Origin: an uncultured Flavobacteriaceae bacterium
GTDB taxonomy: Bacteria; Bacteroidota; Bacteroidia; Flavobacteriales; Flavobacteriaceae
Reading direction: 5' to 3'
Assembly (NCBI GenBank): GCA_947487895.1
Contig: CANKYF010000011.1
Coordinates: forward strand, 62,001 to 126,000
DNA length: 64,000 nt
In this document: positions 29,467 to 38,557 of the stretch, one piece after another
Position numbering within the stretch: the first letter of the stretch is position 1
How the letters are laid out: each line of letters opens with the position of its first letter
Program-made: the position numbers and the translations under genes
Notes under the pieces: model-generated
What the model was told of the DNA's origin: nothing
Databases searched by the model: none
What the model saw: the letters and a program-made list of their open reading frames with translations, nothing else

Positions 29467-29952
29467 ATGATAATCGTGGTGATGGGTGTAAGTGGTTGTG
29501 GAAAAACAACCATAAGTAAAAGATTATCAGAGTATTTTCAATTGCCTTATTATGATGCCGATGATTTTCATCCAAAATCGAATATCGAAAAAATGGCTGG
29601 TAAACAGCCTTTAAATGATGAAGATAGATGGCCATGGTTACAAATATTATCAGAAAATATAAGCGTGTGGGCAGCAAAAGGAGGTGCTGTTTTAGCATGT
29701 TCGGCATTAAAAGAAAGTTATAGAAAGTTGCTTTCTTCAGAATATACAACCATTGTCTGGGTGCATTTATCAGGCAGTAAAAGTTTGATAAAGAAACGTA
29801 TTGAAAAACGAAACGGACATTTTATGAGTTCAAGTCTGTTAGATGCACAATTTGAGGATTTGGAAGTACCAAGTTATGCGATTGAAGTAGGTATATCCAA
29901 ATCGCCAGAAGAAATTGTGAAAACTATTATTTCAAAATTAAAGAATGAATAA
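29467..29952 (+). CDS. gntK: Gluconokinase
   Basis: A 161-residue cytoplasmic GntK/IdnK-type kinase that phosphorylates D-gluconate to 6-phosphogluconate with ATP. The P-loop GVSGCGKTT is at residues 7-15, followed by the family signature YYDADDFHPKSNIEKMAGKQ and LNDEDRWPWL, and ACSALKESYR. The length is normal. It starts 4 bp after the GH3 gene and overlaps the 6-phosphogluconate dehydrogenase gene by 8 bp, so translation is probably coupled. Confidence 0.95.
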   Translation: MIIVVMGVSGCGKTTISKRLSEYFQLPYYDADDFHPKSNIEKMAGKQPLNDEDRWPWLQILSENISVWAAKGGAVLACSALKESYRKLLSSEYTTIVWVHLSGSKSLIKKRIEKRNGHFMSSSLLDAQFEDLEVPSYAIEVGISKSPEEIVKTIISKLKNE

Positions 29953-31342
29953 GTCAGACATAGGTGTTATAGGGTTAGGAGTCATGGGAAGCAGTTTAAG
30001 TCTTAACATTGCAGAAAAAGGCTTTGCATTGTCAGTTTATAATAGGGCTGAACAAGGAGAAGAGCATGTTCTTCCTGATTTTTTAAAACGAACGGATGAA
30101 GGCATGAACGTTAAAGGATTTACAGAACTTCAAAGTTTTGTAGCATCTTTAGAGTGCCCTAGAAAGATACTCATCATGATTAAGGCTGGTGGTGCTATTG
30201 ATAGTATTATTGAAGCCATATTGCCGTTTTTGTCTGAGGGGGATATTTTAATTGATGGCGGAAATTCACATTATTTAGATACTAATAGACGAGCAGCATA
30301 CTTAAAAAGTAAAAAGTTAAACTTTGTAGGCTGTGGTGTCTCTGGAGGAGAAGAAGGCGCTCGAAAAGGACCTTCAATAATGCCTGGTGGAACTAAAGAA
30401 AGTTATACTGAAATTGCGCCCATTTTAGAAGCCATCGCAGCTAAAGACAATCATGGAAAAACATGTTGTACACATATTGGAGAAGAGGGCGCTGGACATT
30501 TCGTGAAAATGGTTCATAATGGTATAGAATATGCTGAAATGCAATTACTGGCTGAGGTTTATGCATTGCTTTTTGTTACTAAAACCAATGATGAGATAGC
30601 TCAGATATTTTCAGAATGGAATAAAACAGATGTGTCTAGCTATTTGCTAGAAATTACTATTGACATTCTTCGGAAAAAAGAAAATGGTGTATGCATTTTA
30701 GATACTATTTTAGATAAGGCGGGTAATAAAGGAACAGGGTCTTGGTCTACAAAAGCAGCTTTTGATTTAGGTACAGTGAATACCATGATGTCTTCAGCAG
30801 TTTTTGCACGCTATATATCTTCATTTAAAGATAAGAGGAAGCAATTATCAAAGAACCTGAGAAAAGCTCCAAAGAATCAGATTACAGTAGATGTGTCAGT
30901 TTTAGAAAATGCCTATCGTTTTGCACGAATTGTAAATCACCATCAAGGTTTTGAGTTAATGAAACTAGCATCAAAAGAGTTTAATTGGGATTTAAACCTA
31001 TCGGAAATAGCACGTATATGGACTAATGGGTGTATCATCCGTTCACAATTTATAGAAAGCTCAATAACTGTTTTTAAAGAGTATGAGAGTTATTTGGATG
31101 ATGACAATATTCTTGAATTATTGATGACTTCTGAGGAGGCTATTAAAAAGAGCATTTCTTATAGTTTATCAAACCGAATAGCTTTTGATACATTTTGGTC
31201 TGCTTACAATTACTGGATTGGTATAACTACCGAACGCTTACCAGCTAATTTAATACAAGCACAACGTGATTATTTTGGTGCACATACTTATCAAAAAGTG
31301 AATGCCCCAGAAGATCAATTCTTTCATACTAAATGGTATTAA
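29945..31342 (+). CDS. gnd: 6-phosphogluconate dehydrogenase, decarboxylating
   Basis: A 465-residue enzyme converting 6-phosphogluconate and NAD(P)+ to ribulose-5-phosphate, CO2 and NAD(P)H. The N-terminal Rossmann motif is GVIGLGVMGSSLSLNIAEKG. The catalytic segments GCGVSGGEEGARKGPSIMPGG and KMVHNGIEYAEMQLLAEVY follow, then the helical C-terminal domain (KGTGSWSTKAAFDLG). It is in the canonical dimeric length range. It overlaps gntK by 8 bp and shares its stop codon with the start of the permease gene. With no dehydratase or aldolase of the Entner-Doudoroff route nearby, gluconate carbon should go through the pentose phosphate pathway. Confidence 0.95.
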   Translation: MNKSDIGVIGLGVMGSSLSLNIAEKGFALSVYNRAEQGEEHVLPDFLKRTDEGMNVKGFTELQSFVASLECPRKILIMIKAGGAIDSIIEAILPFLSEGDILIDGGNSHYLDTNRRAAYLKSKKLNFVGCGVSGGEEGARKGPSIMPGGTKESYTEIAPILEAIAAKDNHGKTCCTHIGEEGAGHFVKMVHNGIEYAEMQLLAEVYALLFVTKTNDEIAQIFSEWNKTDVSSYLLEITIDILRKKENGVCILDTILDKAGNKGTGSWSTKAAFDLGTVNTMMSSAVFARYISSFKDKRKQLSKNLRKAPKNQITVDVSVLENAYRFARIVNHHQGFELMKLASKEFNWDLNLSEIARIWTNGCIIRSQFIESSITVFKEYESYLDDDNILELLMTSEEAIKKSISYSLSNRIAFDTFWSAYNYWIGITTERLPANLIQAQRDYFGAHTYQKVNAPEDQFFHTKWY

Positions 31343-32691
31343 TGATGATAGATTTTTCTCTTTTAGGAGCGGTTTTTTTAGGGGTTGTCCTTCTTATAGT
31401 TCTCATTTTACGTTTTAAAATACAGGCATTTATAGCTTTGCTAATGGCTAGTATTTTGGTAGGTGTATTATCAGGAATGGAGCCCTCAACTATAATAAAA
31501 ACTGTACAGGAAGGGATGGGGAATACACTTGGTTTTGTAGCAGTGGTTGTTGGTTTGGGTGGTATTTTTGGCGCTATTTTAGAACATTCTGGTGGTGCAG
31601 AAGCATTAGCGAGTAAGCTTTTAGCCAAATTTGGTATTGAACGCTCTCCATGGGCATTAATGCTTACGGGCTTTATTGTCGCTATTCCTGTGTTCTTCGA
31701 AGTAGCTTTTATCATTTTAGTACCCATGATTTATGCACTTCAAAAGAAAACTAAAAAGCCTATTTTATTATACGGAATTCCGTTATTAGCGGGTTTAGCT
31801 ATAACACACACATTTATTCCGCCAACGCCAGGACCTGTTGCCGTAGCAGATATTTTAAAAGCAGACCTAGGTTGGGTTATTCTTTTTGGGTTTATTGCAG
31901 GTATTCCAACAGCTATTCTGTGTGGCCCTGTTTTAGGAAAATACATTTCAAAACGTATTCCTGTTTCTGGAATTACTTCAGAAGAAACAACCTTAGAAAA
32001 ACAAAGAGATTTACCATCGGTAAGAGTTATTGTTAGTATCATTGCTATCCCAATATTACTTATCGTTGTTAATACAATTATCAACAGTCCGTTAGTTGGA
32101 GAGGAAGTATTACCCAAAAAATTACTTGAATGGTTGGGAATGATTGGGCATCCGTTTTCTGCTCTAATCATCGCAAATCTAATAGCTTGGTATATTTTAG
32201 GAATTAAGAGAGGGTTTACAAAAGCACAATTGTTAGACATTAGTACAAAATCTATGGCACCTGCAGGTATTATTATTTTAATAACTGGAGCTGGAGGCGT
32301 ATTTAAACAAATGCTTGTGAATACAGGCGCTGGTGAAATGCTGGCAAATTATTTTGCAGATAAAGGTGTGAGTATATTATTGTTTGCATTTCTATCTGCT
32401 GCTCTGGTAAGAGTATTACAAGGTTCTGCTACTGTTGCAATGATAACAGCTGCAGGACTAACGGCACCTCTTTTAATGGAAACTATTTCTGAGCCTCAAA
32501 AGGCATTATTGGTTATAGCAGTGGCTTCAGGTGCAAGTATTATGTCTCATGTAAATGATAGCGGTTTTTGGCTAGTAGGAAAATATTTAGGACTTACAGA
32601 AAAGCAAACTTTTAAGAGTTGGACACTCATGACAACAATACTTGCTTTGGTTGGATTTAGTTGTGCTTCTGTTCTATCCTTGTTTTTTTAA
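31342..32691 (+). CDS. gntP: GntP family gluconate:H+ symporter
   Basis: An inner-membrane permease of about 449 residues with some 12-14 hydrophobic segments. Family motifs include VVGLGGIFGAILEHSGGAE, HTFIPPTPGPVAVADIL, and VLQGSATVAMITAAGL. I place the start at ATG 31342, which overlaps the gnd stop (TAATG); an in-frame ATG lies 9 bp upstream inside gnd, and another at 31345. It imports gluconate made by the exported lactonase, which gntK and gnd then use. It is the last gene of the operon. Confidence 0.92.
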   Translation: MMIDFSLLGAVFLGVVLLIVLILRFKIQAFIALLMASILVGVLSGMEPSTIIKTVQEGMGNTLGFVAVVVGLGGIFGAILEHSGGAEALASKLLAKFGIERSPWALMLTGFIVAIPVFFEVAFIILVPMIYALQKKTKKPILLYGIPLLAGLAITHTFIPPTPGPVAVADILKADLGWVILFGFIAGIPTAILCGPVLGKYISKRIPVSGITSEETTLEKQRDLPSVRVIVSIIAIPILLIVVNTIINSPLVGEEVLPKKLLEWLGMIGHPFSALIIANLIAWYILGIKRGFTKAQLLDISTKSMAPAGIIILITGAGGVFKQMLVNTGAGEMLANYFADKGVSILLFAFLSAALVRVLQGSATVAMITAAGLTAPLLMETISEPQKALLVIAVASGASIMSHVNDSGFWLVGKYLGLTEKQTFKSWTLMTTILALVGFSCASVLSLFF

Positions 32692-32741
32692 AAATATAAA
32701 TTAGTAATAAGTATACTATTATTTATAATACCAACAAATGA

Positions 32742-32861
32742 AAAACTACTTTAGGTTTTTATAATGGTGATGGAACTTACTTAGTTGAACCTTTTGATTT
32801 TAAGGTGTTTGTTGGTGGTAGTTCTTCTGAAACTTTAGAAGTCGAGTTTGAATTGAAATAA
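32742..32861 (+). pseudogene. C-terminal remnant of a lost GH3 beta-glucosidase gene
   Basis: The frame from an in-frame TGA at 32739 to the TAA at 32859 encodes a stretch containing GFYNGDGTYLVEPFDFKVFV, then GGSSSETLEVEFELK. This is the ending of the fibronectin-III-like domain of GH3 enzymes (usually LGFYxxDGxxVVEPGxFKVFVGGSS). No start codon or catalytic part precedes it. It does not match the ends of the two intact GH3 genes here, so it is a relic of a third. The relic lies 50 bp after the permease stop and 6 bp from the end of the convergent GH9 gene, which places a deletion junction at about 32692-32742. Confidence 0.75.
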
Positions 32862-32867
32862 GAATAT

Positions 32868-34997
32868 TTACTTTTTGATTATTTTAATTGTATGAAGTTT
32901 AGAAGAAGTCATAATTTTCACAAAATAAACACTAGAGTTTTTTAAGTTTTCCCCAATTTTAACTTCTTTTTCTGAATATCCAGAGGCTAGTATTTGTCCT
33001 GTAATATTATAAACTTCAAAGCTGAAAGGCTCATTCACCTTTATTTGTATGTCATTCTTAAAAGGATTAGGGTAAGCGGATACAAAATTTTCAAAAGAAT
33101 GACTATTTGAAGACAAAGAACCACTTGCATTAACAAAATGCGATAACAGTCTAATATAGGGTGTTTGATATCCGTTACTATTTTCAGTAACCTCCCAAGA
33201 ATTCATAGGCCAATTAGTATTAAATTGATCATATGCTTTTTGATTTGGTTGATTCATAATTCTGTTTCTTTGAGAAGTATCACAAGAGAAGCCGCTACAT
33301 CCAGAAGGGCAACAGCTATCCCAGTCATAAGATGGGTTTGGACCACCTACTAAAAAACCAGGTGCTGGTCCGTATAAATCATTTTGTACATTATCCCACT
33401 CGGTACCATTAGCAAACCAGGTATGATAGAATTCATTTACACTCTCATCTGCTCCATAATCATTCATATTGGATAGATAGCATAAATTTAACGGATTAAC
33501 TCCATGCAGGTAGTGTATGTAACGTTCAGCGGCTTGTAAAGCATCATCATTATTAACCGTATTGATAGCATAGTTAACATAGTTAGTAAACATTAATCCT
33601 TTTCTGCTTTTAGTGCCGTTACTTCCCCAAACATAATCTTTTAAATGCGCCATATACGGATCTATTTCGTTATTAAAAGCATTAAAGTTATCAGTTGAGT
33701 TCATAGCATTCTCATATGTGTTTTTTATATCTGTGGCAATTGCAGAAGTGGCATTAGTTAGGGATGCATAATGTAAAAGAGCTTCTTGGTTTTCTTGTTC
33801 AAAAGGAAAAGCGAAATCCCATAACATTAAATGTATATCTTGGTAATTATTATCAATATATGTTCTGTAAGTTTGGTTTGCAGTAAGATCAAATAAATGA
33901 ATCGCTGCACGTATTTTTAGAGCAAACCTTCCATAAGTATTTGTTTCTTGTTGTCCAGCACCAATACCAATAGAATTGTAAGTAGCACTATTATTTTCCC
34001 ATATAACATTTGGATTTGCTTCTGCCCAAGTCCAAGCATTAATAGCACTTTGTTGTAAAGTATTGCTATATGTTGTATTTCCTAGCTCTTTAAATAATTT
34101 TGCTCCATGAGCATAGGCAGCTGCTGCGGCTAGCGTTGATGTAGTGTTTACTCCACCATATAAACTCTGTCCTGTTGCAGAAGAGGGAGGAGAATTGCTA
34201 GCCAAACTTACTACACTAATAAGAGAGCCATTACTTTCTTGAAGTTTAAGTAGATGGTCTAATCCCCATTTTATTTCATCAACAATATCTGGTGTTCCAT
34301 TACCAGAGTAGGGTAAATTGTAATTATCTCCCCAAACATTAGGGTTTTGTTTGTAAGCCCTTATCATGTCTATGATGTATGAAGAAGTCCAAGGTGTATA
34401 TTTATTATAATCACCAGCATCATACCAACCACCGCTTAAATCTTTTTCGGAAGAAGCGTTGGTAGGAGTGTCATATTTTCTACATTGAGTATCTTGTAGA
34501 GTTCCTAAATGGCTAACACCGTCTGCCCATTTAGAACCAGCATATTGCGCATCTTTAGCATAACCTGCCCTTTGGTAGAAAAATGTACGTACAGTATGTT
34601 TTAAAACCTCTTCGTATACATTGTCATTAATTTCAAAATCATGCGATTTTAAATTTTTATTGATGTCTAAGATATAATATGTGCCTGGGGTTTCATAAGA
34701 TGAAAAATTAAACCACCAAGCCCTGTCTCCAGAAGAAGTATCTTCACTACCGGAATTAAAAGGTGTAGAATTTCCTGTAAAAACCTGACTCCCTGTTGAT
34801 ACATCTACTAATGCATAGGAAAAACCAGGGGAAAAGGATTCTGATGCGTCAAAACCAGTTAAAGGATCTCGCATTACAGCTATTTTTTCTGAAGTAGTAC
34901 GATAACCAAACTGATCTACAACAATATATTTAGATAAGGTTTGCTGATAAGCAAATGTAGAACTAAATAATAGAATAATTAAAATACAATGCTTCAT
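32868..34997 (-). CDS. GH9 endoglucanase with T9SS sorting domain
   Basis: A 709-residue secreted cellulase-family enzyme. After a signal peptide, an Ig-like CelD_N domain (about 20-115) precedes the (alpha/alpha)6 barrel. The catalytic-base region is WYDAGDYNKY with Asp193 and Asp196, and the likely acid is Glu605 in VTENSNGYQTPY. The last 75 residues (FENFVSAYPNPFKNDIQIKV to a Lys-rich end) are a type A T9SS sorting domain, so the enzyme is exported and anchored or released. GH9 enzymes cut beta-1,4-glucosyl bonds in cellulose, mixed glucans or glucomannan. Beside mannanase genes, glucomannan is a reasonable target. A terminator separates it from the upstream fasciclin gene. Confidence 0.93.
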   Translation of the reverse strand: MKHCILIILLFSSTFAYQQTLSKYIVVDQFGYRTTSEKIAVMRDPLTGFDASESFSPGFSYALVDVSTGSQVFTGNSTPFNSGSEDTSSGDRAWWFNFSSYETPGTYYILDINKNLKSHDFEINDNVYEEVLKHTVRTFFYQRAGYAKDAQYAGSKWADGVSHLGTLQDTQCRKYDTPTNASSEKDLSGGWYDAGDYNKYTPWTSSYIIDMIRAYKQNPNVWGDNYNLPYSGNGTPDIVDEIKWGLDHLLKLQESNGSLISVVSLASNSPPSSATGQSLYGGVNTTSTLAAAAAYAHGAKLFKELGNTTYSNTLQQSAINAWTWAEANPNVIWENNSATYNSIGIGAGQQETNTYGRFALKIRAAIHLFDLTANQTYRTYIDNNYQDIHLMLWDFAFPFEQENQEALLHYASLTNATSAIATDIKNTYENAMNSTDNFNAFNNEIDPYMAHLKDYVWGSNGTKSRKGLMFTNYVNYAINTVNNDDALQAAERYIHYLHGVNPLNLCYLSNMNDYGADESVNEFYHTWFANGTEWDNVQNDLYGPAPGFLVGGPNPSYDWDSCCPSGCSGFSCDTSQRNRIMNQPNQKAYDQFNTNWPMNSWEVTENSNGYQTPYIRLLSHFVNASGSLSSNSHSFENFVSAYPNPFKNDIQIKVNEPFSFEVYNITGQILASGYSEKEVKIGENLKNSSVYFVKIMTSSKLHTIKIIKK

Positions 34998-35061
34998 GGA
35001 TTTTTTTATTAAGATACTAAAATTCAGTATGTTAAAATTGTATTTGTGTGTTTTTTCGATG

Positions 35062-35089
35062 AAAAAACCCCATGCGATAAAGCATGGGG
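35062..35089 (-). terminator. Rho-independent terminator after the fasciclin/SusCD operon
   Basis: On the minus strand an 8-bp perfect stem CCCCATGC/GCATGGGG (35068-35089) with a six-base loop is followed by six U residues. It lies about 48 bp after the fasciclin gene stop and upstream of GH9, so GH9 probably has its own promoter or receives only read-through. Confidence 0.88.
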
Positions 35090-35136
35090 GTAAAACAAAC
35101 TGTTTTGTTAACTAAACAAATTAATATTTTTGAATT

Positions 35137-37428
35137 CTAGTCGAATCCAATATCGTCAAAATAAGCGACTACATCATTTCCTCCAATTTCTTGAATTACA
35201 AATTGTGTATATGTTGTTGTGCCATATAATGCATCTGCTAATGGTACAGTGTAATGATTCCATTCTCCAGCCGTAGGATTAATGATATAACCATCCCATT
35301 GCTCATTGAGCACTAGTTTAAAGGCTGTTGTGTCATCACAATAAATAGAAAATTTAACTACAGAATAAGCTGTTAAATCAATATTAGTACCACCTAATTG
35401 AAGACCAGAATTTGCAGCCATTTCATTTCTAATGGAAAATATACCAGTACTTGGGTTTGATGAGTCATTAAATACTGGAGATGTCCATCCGCCTATCCAA
35501 TCTGCAACAAGATTATCTTCAGTATATACTTCATAGTTAAAAGTAGGAATAGCTTGCTCATAAGTAACATCTAAGCCTACTTCGTCTATATAGAGTGTAT
35601 TTGGAGTTAAACTGGCATCTCTAATTACAAACTGATCTAATACTGTTGTACCATTTGAAATATTAGTAATAGGAATTGATACGTTTGTCCATTCACCTGC
35701 AGGAATACTTACGGTTTGTCCTGATCCCCATTGCTCATTTAAAATAAATGTAACTGATGTTCCGTTTTCAGAATAGAATGCAGCATTTACAGTAGAATAT
35801 GCTGTTAAATCTTCTCCAGCTCCACCTATTTGGAAACCATCATCTCCTTGATAATCTACTCTAATAGAATGCACTCCTGATCTCACTTGTTCTGTGTTCG
35901 CAAAATCTGGTGTTGTCCAACCTCCTATCCAGAATACAGGATTTAGAGCATCATCATAAATCTCAAAACCATAAACTGCCGCTCCTGAAGGAGGTAATGG
36001 ATAACCTAAAGCTGTAGCATCAGCATCAGGTACTAATACATTATCAATTTCATGAATAACACCATTATTAGCTCCTATATCTGGAGTAACTATTGTACCA
36101 TTTGGAGCATTTGCATGTGAAGGACTAAAACTGTTAGTGCCATCATCAAATGTTATAGAATCGCCTTGTAAAGTCTCAATTGTCATACCTGGAGTTAAAC
36201 CACTAGAAAGTGTTGTTCCTGCTGCTAAATGGTATTCTAAGAGCCTTTTTAATAAGTCAATTTCTTCTGGAGTATCAAAATCATCTAAACTATCAAAATT
36301 ATTGATGGTTAAGAAAAATGTTGTAAATGCACCGTCATTAGGAGCAAAAGCGGTAAGTTGGTCCATTGTAACCTGAGAGGATAAACCTGCTTTTTCTAAA
36401 GCTGCTGTAAAAGACGTAAAGCCTCTATCATTACATCGCTCTATAATATTTAAAGTTCTATCTAATATAGATTGGAAAATATCATTTGGTAACAATACTT
36501 TATCTACACCATGAATAACACCGTTTATAGCTTGTATATCGGTTATGTTAATGGCGCTATCTGTGTAACTTGCGTCGTCTATATTTGCATTGTCTCCAAT
36601 AGAGATGTCTTCACCCTGTACTGTTGTTTGCGAACTTCCTAAAGCATCACCAGCAACAAGATTTTCACCAGCAACTACATGATATAGAAGTACTTGATTT
36701 AAAGTGTCTGTTGGTATGTCATCTAAAGAGGTCCAACCAAAAGCAGCTTCAACATCCATCATGAATTTTTCAAAGGCTGCATTATTGGGCGCAAATACGG
36801 TAAAAATATCACTTCCGTTTAAAGTGTCTACCAAATCTGCTTTTTCAAGAGCTGCTGCTAGAGAAGAATAATTAGGGTTAGCCAATATATGACTTACTAA
36901 GGTTGGTGGTGTAAGTACATTATCTATAATATGCACAATACCATTTGTGGCTCCAATATCTTCAGATCCATCTACTATAGTTCCCATACCATTTATGATA
37001 ATATTTTCTGATGCATTTGTGAAAATGCTCAAATTATTATTATCTGGACCTGTTGCTAAAGTTGTTCTGTAACCTGATGTCATAGAAGATGTGAAGTCTG
37101 GAGTAGTAGTGCTTATAACATGATTTAAAAGAACATTAGTTACTTCTTCATCTGATAAAGAAGACATATCTACATCACTAAAAGCTGTGTTATTTGGTGC
37201 AAAAACTGTAAATGTAGTTTCTTTTTCAAGTGTTTCAACTAAACCAGCAGTTTCTAACGCACTAGCTAAAGTGGATAAATTTGAGTTTTCAGAGACAAGT
37301 TCAGATATATTTTTAACATTTGAACTTAACTGATTATCCAGCACATTGTCATCGTCATTGAAGCATGACGTTGCAACTAATATAAGTGCTAAACATAGGC
37401 TGAAAATTTTTTTATATGATTTCATCAA
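35137..37428 (-). CDS. Lipoprotein with three fasciclin (FAS1) domains and two binding-like modules
   Basis: A 763-residue lipoprotein (lipobox VATSC, Cys22). Three FAS1 domains are seen at about 38-173, 176-315 and 325-470, each with the TVFAPNNxAF (or TAFAPNDGAF) and NGVIHxIDNVL signatures. Two tandem beta-sandwich modules of about 135 residues follow (485-625 and 628-763); both have WIGGWT, SIR, LNEQW, GEWxxxxxP and a final Asp/Glu-xx-hydrophobic end. A related module ends the neighbouring IPT protein. It is the fourth gene of the susCD operon, the position of surface glycan-binding proteins, so glycan binding by the C-terminal modules is likely. FAS1 usually mediates adhesion. Confidence 0.88.
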   Translation of the reverse strand: MMKSYKKIFSLCLALILVATSCFNDDDNVLDNQLSSNVKNISELVSENSNLSTLASALETAGLVETLEKETTFTVFAPNNTAFSDVDMSSLSDEEVTNVLLNHVISTTTPDFTSSMTSGYRTTLATGPDNNNLSIFTNASENIIINGMGTIVDGSEDIGATNGIVHIIDNVLTPPTLVSHILANPNYSSLAAALEKADLVDTLNGSDIFTVFAPNNAAFEKFMMDVEAAFGWTSLDDIPTDTLNQVLLYHVVAGENLVAGDALGSSQTTVQGEDISIGDNANIDDASYTDSAINITDIQAINGVIHGVDKVLLPNDIFQSILDRTLNIIERCNDRGFTSFTAALEKAGLSSQVTMDQLTAFAPNDGAFTTFFLTINNFDSLDDFDTPEEIDLLKRLLEYHLAAGTTLSSGLTPGMTIETLQGDSITFDDGTNSFSPSHANAPNGTIVTPDIGANNGVIHEIDNVLVPDADATALGYPLPPSGAAVYGFEIYDDALNPVFWIGGWTTPDFANTEQVRSGVHSIRVDYQGDDGFQIGGAGEDLTAYSTVNAAFYSENGTSVTFILNEQWGSGQTVSIPAGEWTNVSIPITNISNGTTVLDQFVIRDASLTPNTLYIDEVGLDVTYEQAIPTFNYEVYTEDNLVADWIGGWTSPVFNDSSNPSTGIFSIRNEMAANSGLQLGGTNIDLTAYSVVKFSIYCDDTTAFKLVLNEQWDGYIINPTAGEWNHYTVPLADALYGTTTYTQFVIQEIGGNDVVAYFDDIGFD

Positions 37429-37471
37429 TAATTGTTTTTAATTTTTGAAAAGTCTTATTTAGTTTCTGTTT

Positions 37472-38551
37472 TTATAGGAAACCAAAGTCATCAATATAGA
37501 ATATATATTGTGCCATACCTGTACCTGAAGACTCTTGAAAATCCATTCTAAAAATAGTATCTGGAGCGCCTCCATTAGGGTAAAAATCTGATAAGGGGAT
37601 TACGAATTTTGTCCATTCACCTGGTACCAATGGTAAGTTAACCTGAGCGTTGAAATCGTTTAAAGCTAAATTAACACTGTCTCCTGGAGCTCCTGTTCCA
37701 TAGATGGTTACACTTATAGCATCAAAATCTTTGTAATTAATAGTAGCATTGTCTGGCCAAAAAGTTAAGCCTGCCCATGCTTCTCTGGTACTTTTAACTG
37801 AGAAATCACCCAAGGTAACTTCTGTTGATTGTAGTTCGTGTGTACCACCCCATTCTGAGGTCGACCAATCTGTATTCAAACCATCAATATATATAGAATA
37901 TGAGAACCCATAAGATTCAGATCTGGTAATGGCTCCTCTAGAGGTTTCTAGGAAAATAAACGCTTGTTCTACTCCGGCAGGGACTTCTGCTTGCACTTCT
38001 CCTGCTGAGATAATTGTAAATTCAGCAGGGAGCTCTATTAAGTTGCCATTTTCAGCTGAACCACTCACAAAAGTAACAGACGAAGTTTCAGAAAAATCAC
38101 CACCCATTAAGTTCACCACTTTTTTCCCGTTTACTGTTGCTTCAGTAAAATCAGTAATGGTTAAAAGTGAAAAGTCATAGTCTGTAGTGCCAAACAAATT
38201 TTCAACTTTCATAGTATTACTTTGGTTTAATACTGGTGCTTCTTCAGGTACTGTTACAAAAGCTACCGTGTCTGATAATAGTGCTGGATTAAAACTTGCT
38301 TTAACACCATTAAAATAAATAGCAACTAATGAGGATAGGTTTTCACCTCTAATGGTATAGATATTATCTAAAACACCTTGAGTTACGGCTTTGTCTTCCC
38401 TGGTTTCACTAACACTAGTAATAACTGGTGGTTCACTAGTGAAATTATCACTTGGTTCATTAAATTCACTTTCGCAGGAAGAAAATAACACACTTACAAT
38501 TAGCATACATATGCTAACGTACTTACTAAATAAATTAAATTCTTTTTTCAT
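37472..38551 (-). CDS. IPT/TIG-domain surface glycan-binding lipoprotein
   Basis: A 359-residue lipoprotein (lipobox FSSC, Cys26). One or two IPT/TIG Ig-like domains span about 38-215 (PVITSVSETRED, YTIRGENLSSLVAIYFNGVKA, VNLMGGDFSETSSV). The last 140 residues form a beta-sandwich module (DWSTSEWGG, LNDFNAQ, GEWTKFVIPLSDF, YIDDFGFL) related to the twin modules of the fasciclin protein encoded next. This layout is typical of surface glycan-binding proteins encoded right after SusD. It starts 6 bp after susD. The ligand is probably mannan or glucomannan, by context. Confidence 0.87.
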   Translation of the reverse strand: MKKEFNLFSKYVSICMLIVSVLFSSCESEFNEPSDNFTSEPPVITSVSETREDKAVTQGVLDNIYTIRGENLSSLVAIYFNGVKASFNPALLSDTVAFVTVPEEAPVLNQSNTMKVENLFGTTDYDFSLLTITDFTEATVNGKKVVNLMGGDFSETSSVTFVSGSAENGNLIELPAEFTIISAGEVQAEVPAGVEQAFIFLETSRGAITRSESYGFSYSIYIDGLNTDWSTSEWGGTHELQSTEVTLGDFSVKSTREAWAGLTFWPDNATINYKDFDAISVTIYGTGAPGDSVNLALNDFNAQVNLPLVPGEWTKFVIPLSDFYPNGGAPDTIFRMDFQESSGTGMAQYIFYIDDFGFL

Positions 38552-38557
38552 AGCTTT

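Noticed and set aside
31329-31727. A 132-codon minus-strand ORF over the start of gntP
   Set aside because: Same reason: it lies opposite the conserved N-terminal part of gntP, and its Lys/Thr/Pro-rich composition is that of a shadow frame.
31740-32240. A 166-codon minus-strand ORF inside gntP
   Set aside because: It is wholly antisense to a clear GntP permease, is Gly/Ile/Pro-rich as expected of the complement of membrane-protein codons, and has no recognisable domain.
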